A stretch of 64,000 nucleotides of DNA from Nitratireductor sp. XY-223 (GTDB lineage: Bacteria; Pseudomonadota; Alphaproteobacteria; Rhizobiales; Rhizobiaceae): contig NZ_SPNT01000007.1 of the NCBI RefSeq assembly GCF_004959855.1, forward strand, positions 62,001-126,000, given 5' to 3'. Of this stretch, positions 17,513-27,482 are shown piece by piece. Under the pieces are notes generated by a model. That model had not been told where the DNA came from and made no database searches. It was given only the letters and a program-made list of their open reading frames with translations. Made by a program: the position numbers and the translations under genes. The stretch's first letter is position 1, and the number at the start of each line of letters is the position of its first letter.

Positions 17513-18523
17513 CTAAAGGCCGGAGACAAAGGCCTTCAGCTCGGTGTTGAAACGTGCCGGGTCCTCGACAAACGGCGCGTGACCGAAGCCCTCCAGCACG
17601 ATCCGCTGCGTCGATCCGCCGCCGGCTTCGATCAGCTCTTTCATGATCTCCGTCGAGCGCGGAAGGACGTGCTGATCCTTCGTGCCGTGCATCAAGAGGA
17701 CCGGCACCGTGATCGTGCCGAGCGTCGGCGAGTGATCGAGCGGACCGCCGACGACGAAGCGGTCGACGACCATGGCGCGCCGCACGTATGGCGGCGTCTG
17801 GAGATTGTAGGCCAGCGCCTCGGCCATGGCCGCCTCTGACAGCGGCGTGCCGGGAACCATCTCGAGGAAGCGCCGGGTCCCCGCGAGCTGCCGACCGTAA
17901 TCGCCGCAATTTCCGGCGGCGGCGCAGCCGTCGAGATCGGCATCGGGCGGACCGGCGGGGATGCCGGCCATGGGACCGGTGTTTTCGACCACGCCCGGCC
18001 CGAGGACCGGTTCCGGCCCACCGGCGTCCGGCGGGCGCAGATCGAGATTGTATCCGGTGGCAACGAAGACGAGGCCCGACAATTTGTCCTCGCCGTGCTC
18101 GGCGACATAGTCAAGAACCGGCAAGCCGCCATAGGACCAACCGACCAGCACCACGTCGTCCAATTGCTTGTCTGCAATCACGGCGGCGATGTCGTCGGCC
18201 CACAATTTGCTGTCGATGTAGTTCTTCGGGTCTTCCGGTTTGGCCGAGTACCCGTGGCCGCGAAGGTCGAAGGCGACCATATGGTGGGTGTCGGCGAGAT
18301 CGCTTAACATCTGATTGCGCCATGCCGCGGCACTTTGCGAAAAGCCGTGCACGAAGAGGATGGTTGGACCGTCGGTTTCGCCGCTTTCCACCACGGCAAT
18401 CGTCACCCCGTCGGGCGATGTCACCGTCGAAGGCACAAGTCCGGCCAGACGTTCGGATTTTGCCGGCATTGCCATTGCGGTTGCCGCTGCAGCAACCGCC
18501 AGCAGCTTGATCATGCGTGTCAT
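17513..18523 (-). CDS. Secreted alpha/beta hydrolase
   Basis: The 336-residue protein has an N-terminal signal peptide (MTRMIKLLAVAAAATAMAMP, cut near residue 22). An alpha/beta hydrolase fold follows: FVHGFSQS (oxyanion hole), VGWSYGG with the nucleophile Ser (near residue 148), LLMHGTKDQHV with the acid Asp, and EGFGHAPFVE with the catalytic His. The insert LDGCAAAGNCGDYG holds two cysteines that could form a disulfide, which fits a periplasmic location. It looks like an esterase or haloperoxidase-type enzyme; the substrate is unknown. It is divergent from the LuxR-type regulator, which may control it. Confidence 0.87.
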   Translation of the reverse strand: MTRMIKLLAVAAAATAMAMPAKSERLAGLVPSTVTSPDGVTIAVVESGETDGPTILFVHGFSQSAAAWRNQMLSDLADTHHMVAFDLRGHGYSAKPEDPKNYIDSKLWADDIAAVIADKQLDDVVLVGWSYGGLPVLDYVAEHGEDKLSGLVFVATGYNLDLRPPDAGGPEPVLGPGVVENTGPMAGIPAGPPDADLDGCAAAGNCGDYGRQLAGTRRFLEMVPGTPLSEAAMAEALAYNLQTPPYVRRAMVVDRFVVGGPLDHSPTLGTITVPVLLMHGTKDQHVLPRSTEIMKELIEAGGGSTQRIVLEGFGHAPFVEDPARFNTELKAFVSGL

Positions 18524-18636
18524 TCGATACCTCCCAGGAACTTCCGCCGAAGGCTAGGAGGTTTATCGGAACCACCGCAATCGCTATAAATAGGGACCGG
18601 CCACTGGAGGATGAGCCGATCCTGAACACGCAAGCC

Positions 18637-19614
18637 ATGAACGACCTGGCGCATGTCGCCTATGCGCTCGCGCAGCCGGACCACCGGCCGATCCTTGCGC
18701 GACGCCGGCTCGCGGAGCGGCTGCTGTCGCTGTTTCGCGCCGACTTCCTCGGACAGACGCAGTGGAACCCGGAGAAACGGGTGTTCGAGAAACCGCTGTG
18801 CTACAACCGCGACCAGCGCATGTCCTGGGAGTTCGAGGCCTACTACCAGCATTGCGACCCGATCTCGAAACACATCCGAACCCGCCGGCTGGCAACGTCC
18901 ACTTACGAGGTCATCGCGCGCGGGGCGCTGGAGCGCAGCGAATACTACTGCGATTTTCTCCAGCCGCACGGGGTTTCGCACGGGCTTGATCAATATCTGT
19001 TCGAGGACGGCAAAATCGTCGGCGATTTCCGGATCTGGCGCAAATCGGCGTCCTTCGAATTCGGGCGCAGGGAACGAGTGCTGCTCGGTGCCTTGCGGCC
19101 GATGCTGAAGAATGCCTACAGAGCGATGCCCTCTGGCGAAGCCCTCGAAGACGCGGTGAGCGGTCACGGCCTGCTGGCGGTCGCCATGTCGGCCGATCTG
19201 CGGCGGTACATCTGCTCGCCGGCGCTGATCGACTGGATCGCGCATCAGGACGATATCAGCGAGAGCGCATTCAAAAACACGGTGATCGCCGCCGTCCGCG
19301 GCCGCAAAAACACGGCAAGGTTCCAGCGTTTCGATCTGAGGATCGGCTGGCGCAATGTCGCGGCTCACTCGGACTGCGCGATCCTGTGCACGGTGATCCC
19401 GCGATCCCAGGGCGGCGGCTTGCGGTATCCGGACCTGACCAGGCGGGAAAAGCAGGTCGCCGCCCTGGTTGCCGAGGGCCTGACTGACCGGGAAATATCG
19501 GCCGAACTCGGCATCGCGTTCTGGACGGTTCGCACACATGTCGGAAACAGTCTGCGCAAGCTTGGCGTGCGAAACCGCACCGAACTGGCGAAACGCGCCG
19601 GCCAGTTGCCCTAG
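18637..19614 (+). CDS. LuxR-family (LuxR-type HTH) transcriptional regulator
   Basis: The 325-residue protein ends in a GerE/LuxR HTH (LTRREKQVAALVAEGLTDREI, with TVRTHVGNSLRKLGVRNRTE following, about residues 262-318). The N-terminal 250 residues do not match a quorum-sensing autoinducer domain that I can identify; they contain several aromatic residues (WEFEAYYQHCDPISKH) and might sense a ligand. The start is uncertain: the ATG at 18637 is the first in frame after the divergent hydrolase, but its ribosome binding site is weak. A GTG at 18517 would overlap that gene. Its target is plausibly the divergent hydrolase gene. Confidence 0.82.
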   Translation: MNDLAHVAYALAQPDHRPILARRRLAERLLSLFRADFLGQTQWNPEKRVFEKPLCYNRDQRMSWEFEAYYQHCDPISKHIRTRRLATSTYEVIARGALERSEYYCDFLQPHGVSHGLDQYLFEDGKIVGDFRIWRKSASFEFGRRERVLLGALRPMLKNAYRAMPSGEALEDAVSGHGLLAVAMSADLRRYICSPALIDWIAHQDDISESAFKNTVIAAVRGRKNTARFQRFDLRIGWRNVAAHSDCAILCTVIPRSQGGGLRYPDLTRREKQVAALVAEGLTDREISAELGIAFWTVRTHVGNSLRKLGVRNRTELAKRAGQLP

Positions 19615-19651
19615 CGTTGACCGGGAGTGCGTCGCTCATCCCCAGCGGGCA

Positions 19652-19679
19652 CTTGACCCTGCGTCACAGCATGCTACCC
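19652..19679 (+). promoter_or_regulatory. Candidate rhizobial-type sigma70 promoter of purD
   Basis: CTTGAC at 19652-19657 and CTACCC at 19674-19679 are 16 bases apart. This resembles the CTTGAC / CTATAT layout of alphaproteobacterial housekeeping promoters. The -10 match is partial. Confidence 0.35.
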
Positions 19680-19752
19680 CGTTGGCCGGATTGACGCTTT
19701 GGGAACCGCGCCCTGCGCGGCAAACGGGGCCGGACAAAAGAGGATAGCGGCA

Positions 19753-21027
19753 ATGAATGTGCTTTTGATCGGTTCCGGCGGCCGCGAACACGCACTGGCG
19801 TGGAAGATCGCCGCCTCTCCGGTTCTTCAGAAGCTCTATTGCGCGCCCGGAAACCCTGGCATCGCGCAAGAGGCGGAATGTGTGGATATCGACGTAGACG
19901 ACCACCACGCCGTTGTCGCCTTCTGCGCCGAAATGGAAGTCAGCCTCGTCGTCGTCGGGCCCGAGGCACCGCTCGTCGCCGGCATCGCCGACTCGCTGCA
20001 GGAGGCCGGCATTCCCGTGTTCGGCCCGACGGCGGCGGCAGCGCAGCTCGAGGGCTCGAAGGGTTTTACCAAGGACCTGTGCGACCGCTACAACATTCCG
20101 ACCGGCGCCTATATGCGGTTCAACAACGCTCCCAAGGCCAAGGCCTATGCGCGGGAAATGGGCGCGCCCATCGTTATCAAGGCGGACGGGCTTGCCGCCG
20201 GCAAGGGCGTGACCGTCGCCCGGACCCTCGACGAAGCCCTGGCAGCGATCGACGACTGTTTCGAGGGCGCCTTCGGCGATGCCGGCGCCGAGGTGGTTGT
20301 CGAAGAGTTTCTGGTCGGCGAGGAAGCAAGCTTCTTTTGCATCTGTGACGGCACCAATGCTCTGCCGCTGACCACGGCACAGGACCACAAACCCGTCGGC
20401 GACGGCGACACCGGCCCGAATACAGGCGGCATGGGCGCCTACTCGCCGGCGCCGATCATGACCGACGAACGCGTCGAACAGACCATGGAGCGCATCATCA
20501 AGCCGACCCTGCGCGGTATGGCTGACCGCGGCACGCCCTTCACCGGCGTCCTTTACGCCGGCCTGATGATCACCGCGTCGGGACCGCAGCTCATCGAATA
20601 CAATGTGCGCTTCGGCGACCCGGAGTGCCAGGTACTGATGATGCGCCTCAAGGACGATATCCTGATGCTCATGAAGGCTGCGGCCGACGAATTGCTGTGG
20701 ACGATGAGCGCGCGCTGGATTGATGAGGCCGCCCTGTGCGTGGTCATGGCGACCAGGGGCTACCCGGGCGCCTATGACAAGGGCTCGAAAATCGGCAATC
20801 TCGAGGCGGCATCCGCCCTGCACGATGTCGAGATCTTCCACGCCGGCACGAAACGCGAGGGCGATGCAATCGTCGCCAATGGCGGGCGGGTCCTGGGCGT
20901 GACGGCGCTGGGGGCGACGGTCAAGGCTGCCCATGACCAGGCCTATATGGCGGTCGACCTGATCGACTGGCCGCAGGGTTTTTGCCGGCGCGACATTGGC
21001 TGGCGCGCCATCGAGCGCGAAAAATAG
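19753..21027 (+). CDS. purD: Phosphoribosylamine--glycine ligase
   Basis: The 424-residue ATP-grasp enzyme joins glycine to phosphoribosylamine in the second step of purine synthesis. It starts [18 protein letters not shown]. It shows the ATP-grasp signatures [27 protein letters not shown] and [17 protein letters not shown], the catalytic segment [20 protein letters not shown], and [15 protein letters not shown] precedes the ATG at 19753, so longer starts are not needed. Length is normal for the family. It is followed by the HPE1-like protein gene with its own start region. Confidence 0.96.
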   Translation: MNVLLIGSGGREHALAWKIAASPVLQKLYCAPGNPGIAQEAECVDIDVDDHHAVVAFCAEMEVSLVVVGPEAPLVAGIADSLQEAGIPVFGPTAAAAQLEGSKGFTKDLCDRYNIPTGAYMRFNNAPKAKAYAREMGAPIVIKADGLAAGKGVTVARTLDEALAAIDDCFEGAFGDAGAEVVVEEFLVGEEASFFCICDGTNALPLTTAQDHKPVGDGDTGPNTGGMGAYSPAPIMTDERVEQTMERIIKPTLRGMADRGTPFTGVLYAGLMITASGPQLIEYNVRFGDPECQVLMMRLKDDILMLMKAAADELLWTMSARWIDEAALCVVMATRGYPGAYDKGSKIGNLEAASALHDVEIFHAGTKREGDAIVANGGRVLGVTALGATVKAAHDQAYMAVDLIDWPQGFCRRDIGWRAIEREK

Positions 21028-21129
21028 GCGGAATTTCCCGATTCCGCGTTTGCGGAACATTAACCATGCCTGAAAACCGCTTGAAAAGGCTTGTATGTTA
21101 GCTTCGAGGGGAAAACCCTGGAGAATGAC

Positions 21130-21735
21130 ATGACCCGCCTAGTAGTATTCACATCGTTTCTTGCCCTGGCCGTTAGCCCGGCTTTGGCCGGCGACTCTGT
21201 CATCAACGTTACCTCCGACACGCTCGGCGCCGGCAGCGTCATCGAGGTCGACTGCTCGGCATGCCCGCCGCTGAAACCGAAGAAAAAGGGATCGGCGGTC
21301 CACGGAGTCGAAGTGATCGAGACGGAAATCGGCGGCCAGCGCAAAACCGTTCAGACCGACAACATGATGGGCGGCAGCGCCGTGCGCACGGTGCGGGCGT
21401 CATCGTCCGATCCGCATTATGCCGGCGAAACCGTCACGCACAGCAAGGCCGGAACGAACGTTGCCTCCAAGCACCACGGCACGATCCACATTCAGCCGGG
21501 CGCGGAGCCCGTCGTTGCCGACAGCGGCACGACCTTCGAGGGCGGCGGCGAATTCAACGTCGAGGAAGTCGGCGAAAACAATGTCCGCAAGGACGGTGTC
21601 GACGACGACTCGCAGACCTCGTCGGTGAATATGACCGACGCGCAGCATAACAATGCAGGTCCGCAAGCGCCGGAAGGCGGCGAGGAGCCGCACAACAACG
21701 GTCCGGAAATTATCGAGCTGCGCCCGACGCACTAG
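21130..21735 (+). CDS. HPE1-like secreted protein (plant virulence effector HPE1-like domain)
   Basis: The 201-residue protein has a signal peptide (MTRLVVFTSFLALAVSPALA) and a mature N-terminus with CSACPPLKPKKKG. Such a C-x2-C-PPLK-x-KK pattern is seen in rhizobial proteins annotated as HPE1-like, named after a Liberibacter effector. The rest is hydrophilic and rich in Gly, Asn and Asp, with low-complexity repeats near the end (NNAGPQAPEGGEEPHNNGPE). GGAGA precedes the ATG. The role is unknown; the family occurs also in non-pathogens, so virulence should not be inferred. A strong terminator follows at 21765-21792. Confidence 0.62.
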   Translation: MTRLVVFTSFLALAVSPALAGDSVINVTSDTLGAGSVIEVDCSACPPLKPKKKGSAVHGVEVIETEIGGQRKTVQTDNMMGGSAVRTVRASSSDPHYAGETVTHSKAGTNVASKHHGTIHIQPGAEPVVADSGTTFEGGGEFNVEEVGENNVRKDGVDDDSQTSSVNMTDAQHNNAGPQAPEGGEEPHNNGPEIIELRPTH

Positions 21736-21764
21736 CCGGATTTCCAAGATTTCGAATTCCGTGA

Positions 21765-21792
21765 GGGGGTGATCATTGCATCACCCCCTTTT
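21765..21792 (+). terminator. Rho-independent terminator after the HPE1-like gene
   Basis: GGGGGTGAT and ATCACCCCC form a perfect 9-bp stem around CATTGC, followed directly by TTTTCG. It ends the plus-strand transcript before the convergent glyS gene. Confidence 0.9.
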
Positions 21793-21821
21793 CGTTTGTG
21801 AAATAATGCGACCGGTCGGGT

Positions 21822-23948
21822 TCAACCGCTGATGCGGGAAAAGTCGGCGACCGTTTCCGTCGCCGTGCGGATGCGGCGTAGCAGCGCCAGCCGGTTGGCC
21901 CGCACGGCATCGTCCTCGGCATTGACCAATACATCATCGAAGAACGTGTCGACGGGCTGGCGCAGCGCGCCCAGCGCGCGCATCGCGGTGGCGAAGTCCT
22001 CGGTTGCGATGGCGGCCGCGGCGCTTTCCTCCGCCTTGTCGACCGCTTCCGACAGGGACTTTTCCGCAGGTTCCTGAAGCAGCGCGGAGTCGACGGAATC
22101 CGCTATGCGGGTTTTCTTCTTCTCTTCCGCCGCGAGGATGTTCGCGGCCCGCTTGGTGCCCGCCAGAAGGTTCTTGCCGTCTTCGGATTCAAGCAGCTCG
22201 GCCAGCGCCTCGACGCGCTTGCAGATCATCAGGAGATCGTCCGCGTCCGGCGCTATGACGGCATCGATCAGGTCGTGGCGTGCGCCGTTGTCGCGCAGGT
22301 GAACCTTCAGCCGGTCGTGGAAGAACGACAGCAGGTCTTCCGTGACACCGATCTCGGAGAGCGGCAGACGAATTTCGTTCTCGAGCACCAGCCGGATGAC
22401 GCCGAGCGCCGCGCGGCGCAATGCGTACGGGTCCTTCGACCCGGTCGGCTTTTCGTCGATGGACCAGAAGCCGATCAGCGTGTCCAGCTTGTCGGCCAGC
22501 GCGACGACCACCGAGACGGGATTTGACGGCACGTCGTCCGACGGCCCCTGCGGCTTGTAATGCTCCTCTATGGCGGCGGCGATCTCCGGCGCTTCGCCCT
22601 GAAGCAGCGCATATTTGCGGCCCATCGTACCCTGCAGTTCCGGAAACTCCCCGACGGCTTCCGTCGTCAGGTCCGCTTTTGCCAGCAGCACCGCGCGATC
22701 GGACTGCGCCGACAGTTCGGGATCTTCCGCGATCACCGGGGCGAGCTGCCGCGCCAGATTGCGGATGCGGCCGATGCGCTGGCCCTGCGTGCCGAGCTTC
22801 GCGTGGAAGGTGACGTTGAGCGCATCGAGCTTCGCCATGCGCTGGTCGAGCGGCTTTGCAAGGTCGAGGCCGAAGCTTGTGGCCGATGCCGAGAGCGTTT
22901 CGAGATCGGGCAGGTCCGCCTGGTCGGTCTTCCAGAAGTGCAGCGCGTCGGCGAGACGCGCACGCACCACCTTGCCGTTTCCGTAGGCAATTTCCGCGCC
23001 GCCGTCGCTGGCTTCTATGTTCGCCGTTATGATGAACCTGTTGGTCAGTTCATCGGGCTTACCCTGCGGACGAAGCACGAAACATTTCTGGTTTTCCTTG
23101 ATGGTCAGCCGAACGACCTCGGGCGGAATGGACAGATAGTCCTCCTCGAATTCGCCCATCAGGATCACCGGCCACTCGACCAGGCCCGAGACTTCGTCGG
23201 CCAGTGCCTCGTCCTCGACGAGTTCGAAGCCCTGGGCGAACGCGAGGTTGCGCGCGTCGGACAGAATGATCTCGCGGCGGCGGCCCGCATCCAGCACCAC
23301 CTTGGCCTTTTCTAGCTGTTCGGCATAGTCGTCGAAACGGCGGACGGTGATGGGCCCCGGCGCATGAAAGCGGTGACCGTAGGTCACGTTGCCCGACCTC
23401 AGGTCGCCGATCTCGAACTCGACAATGACGGGTTCCTCGGTCTCGGGACCGAAGGTGCAGACGATCGACTGCAGCGGACGCACCCAACGCAGGGCACCCG
23501 GCTTCGCCGAGGCCTCGCCCCAGCGCATCGATTTCGGCCAGGGGAAATTGCGGATGATGCCGGGCATGATTTCGGCGATGATCTCCTCGGCCGGACGGCC
23601 GGGTTTCTCGATCACGGCAACATAGAAATCGCCCTTCTTCGGATCCGACTGGACCGCCGCCTGGTCCACGGACTGCAGTCCGGCGCCGCGCAGGAAGCCG
23701 GCGATCGCCTTTTCCGGGGCGTCGGTGCGCGGGCCCTTTTTCTCCTCCCGGATATCGGCGGAGCGCGCAGTCACACCGCGCACGTCGAGCGCAAGGCGCC
23801 GCGGCGTCCAGTATTCGCGCGCCGCCTCATAGGTTAGACCCGCATCGACCAGCCCGTCGGTGACGAGCTTCTTGAGATCGCCCGCCGCCTGACGCTGCAT
23901 GCGGGCCGGGATTTCCTCGGAGCGGAGTTCGAGCAACAGGTCGGGCAT
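21822..23948 (-). CDS. glyS: Glycine--tRNA ligase beta subunit
   Basis: The 708-residue beta subunit of the alpha2beta2 glycyl-tRNA synthetase starts [18 protein letters not shown], the typical opening of this family. It continues with [20 protein letters not shown] and KFRLW-like segments, an HD-like central region, and an anticodon-binding C-terminus ([20 protein letters not shown] in part). I start at the ATG at 23948; the codon before AAG is a TTG and lengthens the protein by only two residues. glyQ lies 37 bases upstream and is transcribed first, so the two subunits come from one message. Confidence 0.96.
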   Translation of the reverse strand: MPDLLLELRSEEIPARMQRQAAGDLKKLVTDGLVDAGLTYEAAREYWTPRRLALDVRGVTARSADIREEKKGPRTDAPEKAIAGFLRGAGLQSVDQAAVQSDPKKGDFYVAVIEKPGRPAEEIIAEIMPGIIRNFPWPKSMRWGEASAKPGALRWVRPLQSIVCTFGPETEEPVIVEFEIGDLRSGNVTYGHRFHAPGPITVRRFDDYAEQLEKAKVVLDAGRRREIILSDARNLAFAQGFELVEDEALADEVSGLVEWPVILMGEFEEDYLSIPPEVVRLTIKENQKCFVLRPQGKPDELTNRFIITANIEASDGGAEIAYGNGKVVRARLADALHFWKTDQADLPDLETLSASATSFGLDLAKPLDQRMAKLDALNVTFHAKLGTQGQRIGRIRNLARQLAPVIAEDPELSAQSDRAVLLAKADLTTEAVGEFPELQGTMGRKYALLQGEAPEIAAAIEEHYKPQGPSDDVPSNPVSVVVALADKLDTLIGFWSIDEKPTGSKDPYALRRAALGVIRLVLENEIRLPLSEIGVTEDLLSFFHDRLKVHLRDNGARHDLIDAVIAPDADDLLMICKRVEALAELLESEDGKNLLAGTKRAANILAAEEKKKTRIADSVDSALLQEPAEKSLSEAVDKAEESAAAAIATEDFATAMRALGALRQPVDTFFDDVLVNAEDDAVRANRLALLRRIRTATETVADFSRISG

Positions 23949-23985
23949 CTTCAACTCATTTCCACATATTCAGTTCGGGGCCGCA

Positions 23986-24945
23986 TCAGGCCGCATCGGC
24001 CCTGAAGCCGCCCGCCTCGGTCAGCAGATAAGCCTCGCCGCACATTTTCGAAAGATTGCGCACCCGCAGAATATAGCTCTGGCGCTCGGTCACCGAGATG
24101 ACGCCGCGGGCATCGAGGAGATTAAAGACATGCGAGGCCTTGATGCACTGGTCATAGGCGGGCAGCACGCATTTGTGCGCGTCGGCAGGACCGCGCTCGC
24201 CAGCGCCCTTTTCCAGCAGCGCAAGGCATTCGGCCTCGGCATCGTCGAAATGGCGCAGCAGCGCGGCGGTATCGGCATATTCGAAATTGTAGCGCGAATA
24301 TTCCCGCTCGGCCTGCAGGAAGACATCGCCATAGGTCACCTTGTCGCTGTCGCTGCCGCCGTTGAAATTGAGATCATAGACGTTGTCCACGCCCTGAACG
24401 TACATCGCCAGGCGCTCAAGGCCGTAGGTGAGCTCGCCGGAAACGGGCGCGCACTCAATGCCGCAGACCTGCTGGAAATAGGTGAATTGCGAGACCTCCA
24501 TGCCGTCGCACCAGCACTCCCAGCCAAGCCCCCAGGCACCGAGCGTCGGGCTTTCCCAGTCATCCTCCACAAACCGCAGATCGTGCAGCAGCGGATCGAT
24601 GCCGATCGCCTCGAGCGAGCCGAGGTAAAGCTCCTGCAGGTTGGGCGGCGAGGGCTTCAAAAGCACCTGGTACTGATAGTAGTGCTGCAGCCGGTTTGGG
24701 TTTTCACCATAGCGTCCGTCGGTCGGCCGGCGCGACGGCTGGACATAGGCCGCGTTCCACGCACGCGGTCCCAGCGAGCGCAGCGTCGTCGCCGGGTGGA
24801 ACGTACCGGCCCCAACCTCCATGTCGTATGGCTGAAGGATGACGCAGCCATATTCGGCCCAGTAATTGTGCAGGGCAAGGATCAGCCCCTGAAACGAGCG
24901 GCTGGGATGCAGTAAGGACGCCGTTGGGCGCGCTGACGAAGACAT
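23986..24945 (-). CDS. glyQ: Glycine--tRNA ligase alpha subunit
   Basis: The 319-residue catalytic alpha subunit shows [52 protein letters not shown] and [20 protein letters not shown] in two parts, all diagnostic of GlyQ. The class II active site binds glycine and ATP. The start is the ATG at 24945 ([18 protein letters not shown]); a longer open stretch upstream has no ribosome binding site. It is the first gene of the glyQ-glyS pair and follows a gap of about 100 bases after the small membrane protein gene. Confidence 0.96.
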   Translation of the reverse strand: MSSSARPTASLLHPSRSFQGLILALHNYWAEYGCVILQPYDMEVGAGTFHPATTLRSLGPRAWNAAYVQPSRRPTDGRYGENPNRLQHYYQYQVLLKPSPPNLQELYLGSLEAIGIDPLLHDLRFVEDDWESPTLGAWGLGWECWCDGMEVSQFTYFQQVCGIECAPVSGELTYGLERLAMYVQGVDNVYDLNFNGGSDSDKVTYGDVFLQAEREYSRYNFEYADTAALLRHFDDAEAECLALLEKGAGERGPADAHKCVLPAYDQCIKASHVFNLLDARGVISVTERQSYILRVRNLSKMCGEAYLLTEAGGFRADAA

Positions 24946-25045
24946 GGATCGGTTCCGGACACAATTGGAATTCGGCGCGACAGGTGCCATGCGGGCCCAG
25001 CGGGGTCAAGGGTTTCGAGCGGCGAAAGAAGCTCCGGCTCCCTCG

Positions 25046-25243
25046 CTACTGCTCGTCCTCGTCCTTTTCGACGCGGTATTCGCCCGTCTTCGGATCCTCG
25101 ACCAGCGTGCCTTGCGCCCCGGTCTTGGCCTCCTTCTCGTGCCGCCGCACCGACTTGCTGACCCGTTCAGCCTCCTTCAGGAAACGCTTGTATCCCATCC
25201 AGCCGACAATCAGCACGGCGATCAGTAGCAGGATCTGAACCAT
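25046..25243 (-). CDS. Small single-span membrane protein, unknown function
   Basis: The 65-residue protein has one N-terminal membrane helix (ILLLIAVLIVGWMGY) and a charged cytosolic tail (KEAERVSKSVRRHEKEAK, then ending EDPKTGEYRVEKDEDEQ). The tail looks helical and could form a coiled coil. It lies between glyQ and the S49 peptidase gene, 25 bases after the latter, so the three genes may share a transcript. Similar small proteins occur at this spot in related genomes as far as I recall; no function is known. Confidence 0.75.
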   Translation of the reverse strand: MVQILLLIAVLIVGWMGYKRFLKEAERVSKSVRRHEKEAKTGAQGTLVEDPKTGEYRVEKDEDEQ

Positions 25244-25268
25244 CTATGCCTCCCCCGGGCCGACGTCT

Positions 25269-26129
25269 TCAGAGGCCGTACCGCCCCCAGAGCGCCCTTT
25301 CCTCCGCCGCTTCCAGAAGGCCGGCCGCCGCGGCACCGGCGATCTGCGTGGACATGTCGCCGAAGCCCGCTCCGGCCATCCTGCGGCCGAACAGGCCGCG
25401 CGGCATCGTTATCAGCCGCAGGCGCGCCTTTTCTCCATAGCGCTCCTTGATCACCGAACGCAGGTCGCCCAGCGAATCGACGAGGCCGAGTTCCTTGCCC
25501 TTTATGCCCGACCAGAACAGACCCGTGAAGAGATCGCCGTCGTCGGCAAGTTTTGTGCCGCGGCGCTCCTTCACCAGATCGATGAACACCTGGTGCACCT
25601 CGAGCTGAAGCGCCTTGAGGTGATCGACATCAGTCTTCTTTTCCGGCTGGAACGGATCGAGCGTCACCTTGTTCTTGCCGGCCGTGTGGACGCGACGGTC
25701 GACGCCGATCTTCTTGATCATCTCGTTGAAGCCGAAGCTGGCCGAAACCACGCCGATCGAGCCGACAATCGACGACGGATCGGCGATGATCTCGTCGCCG
25801 GCGATGGCGATCATGTAACCGCCGGAGGCGGCGAGGTCCTCGACAAAGACGAAGACCTTCTTTTCCTTTTCCTCGGCAAGATCGCGGATGCGCCGGAAAA
25901 TCAGGCGCGACTGCACGGGCGAGCCGCCGGGCGAATTGACGACGATCGCCACCGCGGGCGCCCTCTTGTCCGCAAAGGCCTTTTCGAGCAGCGGTGCGAC
26001 GGTGGCCATATTCAGCGCCGGACGGAACTGCGTACCGCCGGCCATGATCATGCCCTGGAGCCTGACCACCGGGATGGTGGTGTCGCTTTTTCTGAAACGC
26101 CGTGGAAGTAAAGACCTGAAGGACGCCAT
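25269..26129 (-). CDS. S49 family serine peptidase (SppA/SohB-like)
   Basis: The 286-residue protease resembles the short SppA/SohB forms. Features are PVVRLQGMIMAGG, VVNSPGGSPVQSRLI, the nucleophile-bearing motif EDLAASGGYMIAIAGDEI, GSIGVVSASFGFNEMIKKIG and FWSGIKGKELGLVDSLG. A Lys in the later part should complete the Ser-Lys dyad. There is no clear N-terminal membrane helix, only a basic start (FRSLLPRRFRKS), so it may be membrane-associated from the cytosol. The ATG at 26129 has CAGGAT upstream. Family members degrade cleaved signal peptides or membrane proteins. Confidence 0.9.
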   Translation of the reverse strand: MASFRSLLPRRFRKSDTTIPVVRLQGMIMAGGTQFRPALNMATVAPLLEKAFADKRAPAVAIVVNSPGGSPVQSRLIFRRIRDLAEEKEKKVFVFVEDLAASGGYMIAIAGDEIIADPSSIVGSIGVVSASFGFNEMIKKIGVDRRVHTAGKNKVTLDPFQPEKKTDVDHLKALQLEVHQVFIDLVKERRGTKLADDGDLFTGLFWSGIKGKELGLVDSLGDLRSVIKERYGEKARLRLITMPRGLFGRRMAGAGFGDMSTQIAGAAAAGLLEAAEERALWGRYGL

Positions 26130-26199
26130 CAATCCTGCCCGTGTTGCGTGAATAACTGCCGCCTGATGTAAGTCTTTTCCGGCAAAACACAATGGCCCG

Positions 26200-27021
26200 T
26201 CAGCCGTGCGCCGATTTGCGTTCGATAAAGGCGCGGCCGTTGTTGAGATTGTCGATTTCGACCGAGAACGCCTGTTCCGCGCCGTCATGTATGAAAAGCG
26301 GCGGGCGCACGGTCAGGCGCGCCCTGCTTCCCTTGATTCCTGTCAGCAGGACACGGATCGCATCCTCGCCGGGTCGGGGGTGAACCGGAATCGCCTGCAA
26401 GCCGCCGAAACGGTTGTGGCAGGCGCCCAGGATTTCAAGCAGCGATTGCGGCCGGGCAATGAGAGACAACTGTCCGCCGGGCCTGCAAACCGCGCCCGCC
26501 GTCCTGATCCAGCGCTCGAACAGCCTGTCGGACATCGCGTGCGCTTCCGCCTTTAGCGAATCGGGCGTCGCGCGGTCGGCGGCATCGTTGAAGGGCGGGT
26601 TCATGATCACATGGTCGAATGCGGCGTCCTCGAGCCCCGCCACAAGCCGCTCGCGCCCGGTCAGCGTCACATCGGCGGCCAGCACCGTCACGCGGCCCGA
26701 AAAACCCGCGTTTTGGGGCAGGCGGACCGATTCCGACGCCAACTGCGCCATGTGCGCCGATCGCTCGACCAGGACCACATCGATCGTTTCGATGCGGCTG
26801 GCGACGGCCATGCCGGCGGCGCCCGAACCGGCGCCGAAATCGGCCAGCCTGCCGGTCGCGCCGCCGGGAACCAGCGATGCCAGCAGCATGGCGTCAACAC
26901 CGGCCCGGTGGCCCCTGCCCCGCGGCTGTACAAGGTGGAACCGGCCCCGATGGAATGCGTCGACTGTGGTTTGCGGTATCGGCGGCTTTTCGGGCCCGGC
27001 GCTGTCCGGCCGCCCGGTCAT
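26200..27021 (-). CDS. tRNA1(Val) (adenine(37)-N6)-methyltransferase family protein
   Basis: The 273-residue SAM methyltransferase opens with TTVDAFHRGRFHLVQPRGRGHR and AGVDAMLLASLVP. It has a SAM-binding loop (ADFGAGSGAAGMAVASR), an acidic strand end (VLVERS) and the NPPF motif (HVIMNPPFNDA) typical of N6-adenine methyltransferases such as TrmN6/YfiC. The substrate in E. coli is A37 of tRNA-Val; in this order it is assumed from family. Its start overlaps the DUF2007 gene stop by four bases, so both are read together. It is divergent from the polyprenyl synthase gene by way of that small gene. Confidence 0.88.
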   Translation of the reverse strand: MTGRPDSAGPEKPPIPQTTVDAFHRGRFHLVQPRGRGHRAGVDAMLLASLVPGGATGRLADFGAGSGAAGMAVASRIETIDVVLVERSAHMAQLASESVRLPQNAGFSGRVTVLAADVTLTGRERLVAGLEDAAFDHVIMNPPFNDAADRATPDSLKAEAHAMSDRLFERWIRTAGAVCRPGGQLSLIARPQSLLEILGACHNRFGGLQAIPVHPRPGEDAIRVLLTGIKGSRARLTVRPPLFIHDGAEQAFSVEIDNLNNGRAFIERKSAHG

Positions 27022-27248
27022 AGACCCGGTTGTCTGAGTTCGTCGCCGAGTCCGGCGCCCTCGACAAGCCTGCGCGCCTCGTTGACGCGCTCGGCATCGA
27101 CCAGAAGGCGTCTTGAAAGCGCGTTTATCGATCCGTCGAGCACGCTCATATTCTCATCGGCGATGAAATACTGAATGCCGGCCTCCTTGAGGAGCGATCC
27201 GACAAACGAAAGCGTGACGACATTGTTGGTGCGGATCAATTCCTCCAT
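27018..27248 (-). CDS. DUF2007 domain-containing protein
   Basis: The 76-residue protein matches the DUF2007 family of putative signal-transducing proteins. It shows MEELIRTNNVVTLSFVGSLL, GIQYFIADENMSVLDGSI, and RLLVDAERVNEARRLVEGAG. The short beta-alpha-beta fold resembles a ferredoxin-like regulatory domain. The start at 27248 follows from the family length; the upstream frame is AT-richer and unlike coding sequence. The stop overlaps the start of the tRNA methyltransferase gene by four bases. The function is unknown. Confidence 0.85.
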   Translation of the reverse strand: MEELIRTNNVVTLSFVGSLLKEAGIQYFIADENMSVLDGSINALSRRLLVDAERVNEARRLVEGAGLGDELRQPGL

Positions 27249-27482
27249 ATTTTCAAGGCCTTTCGGATAACAATTCAATTGCGGTCCGGCCGGCGCCGGA
27301 GCCATTGTCGTCGTGTCATTTACCCTTATATGCAGGTCTGCAGGCAATTTGTCATCAGCGACAGCCGCGTCAACGCAAAAGTGAGCGAATGTCGGCGGCA
27401 AAGCACGTGGTGCGTCGATTCTTCACTTGTACCGGAACCGGCCAGTTTCTATTGTCTGTCGAAGCATTTGAGGAGTCGCATT

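Noticed and set aside
21028-21047. Hairpin after purD (GCGGAAT / ATTCCGC) as terminator
   Set aside because: There is no T tract, so it was not listed as a terminator.
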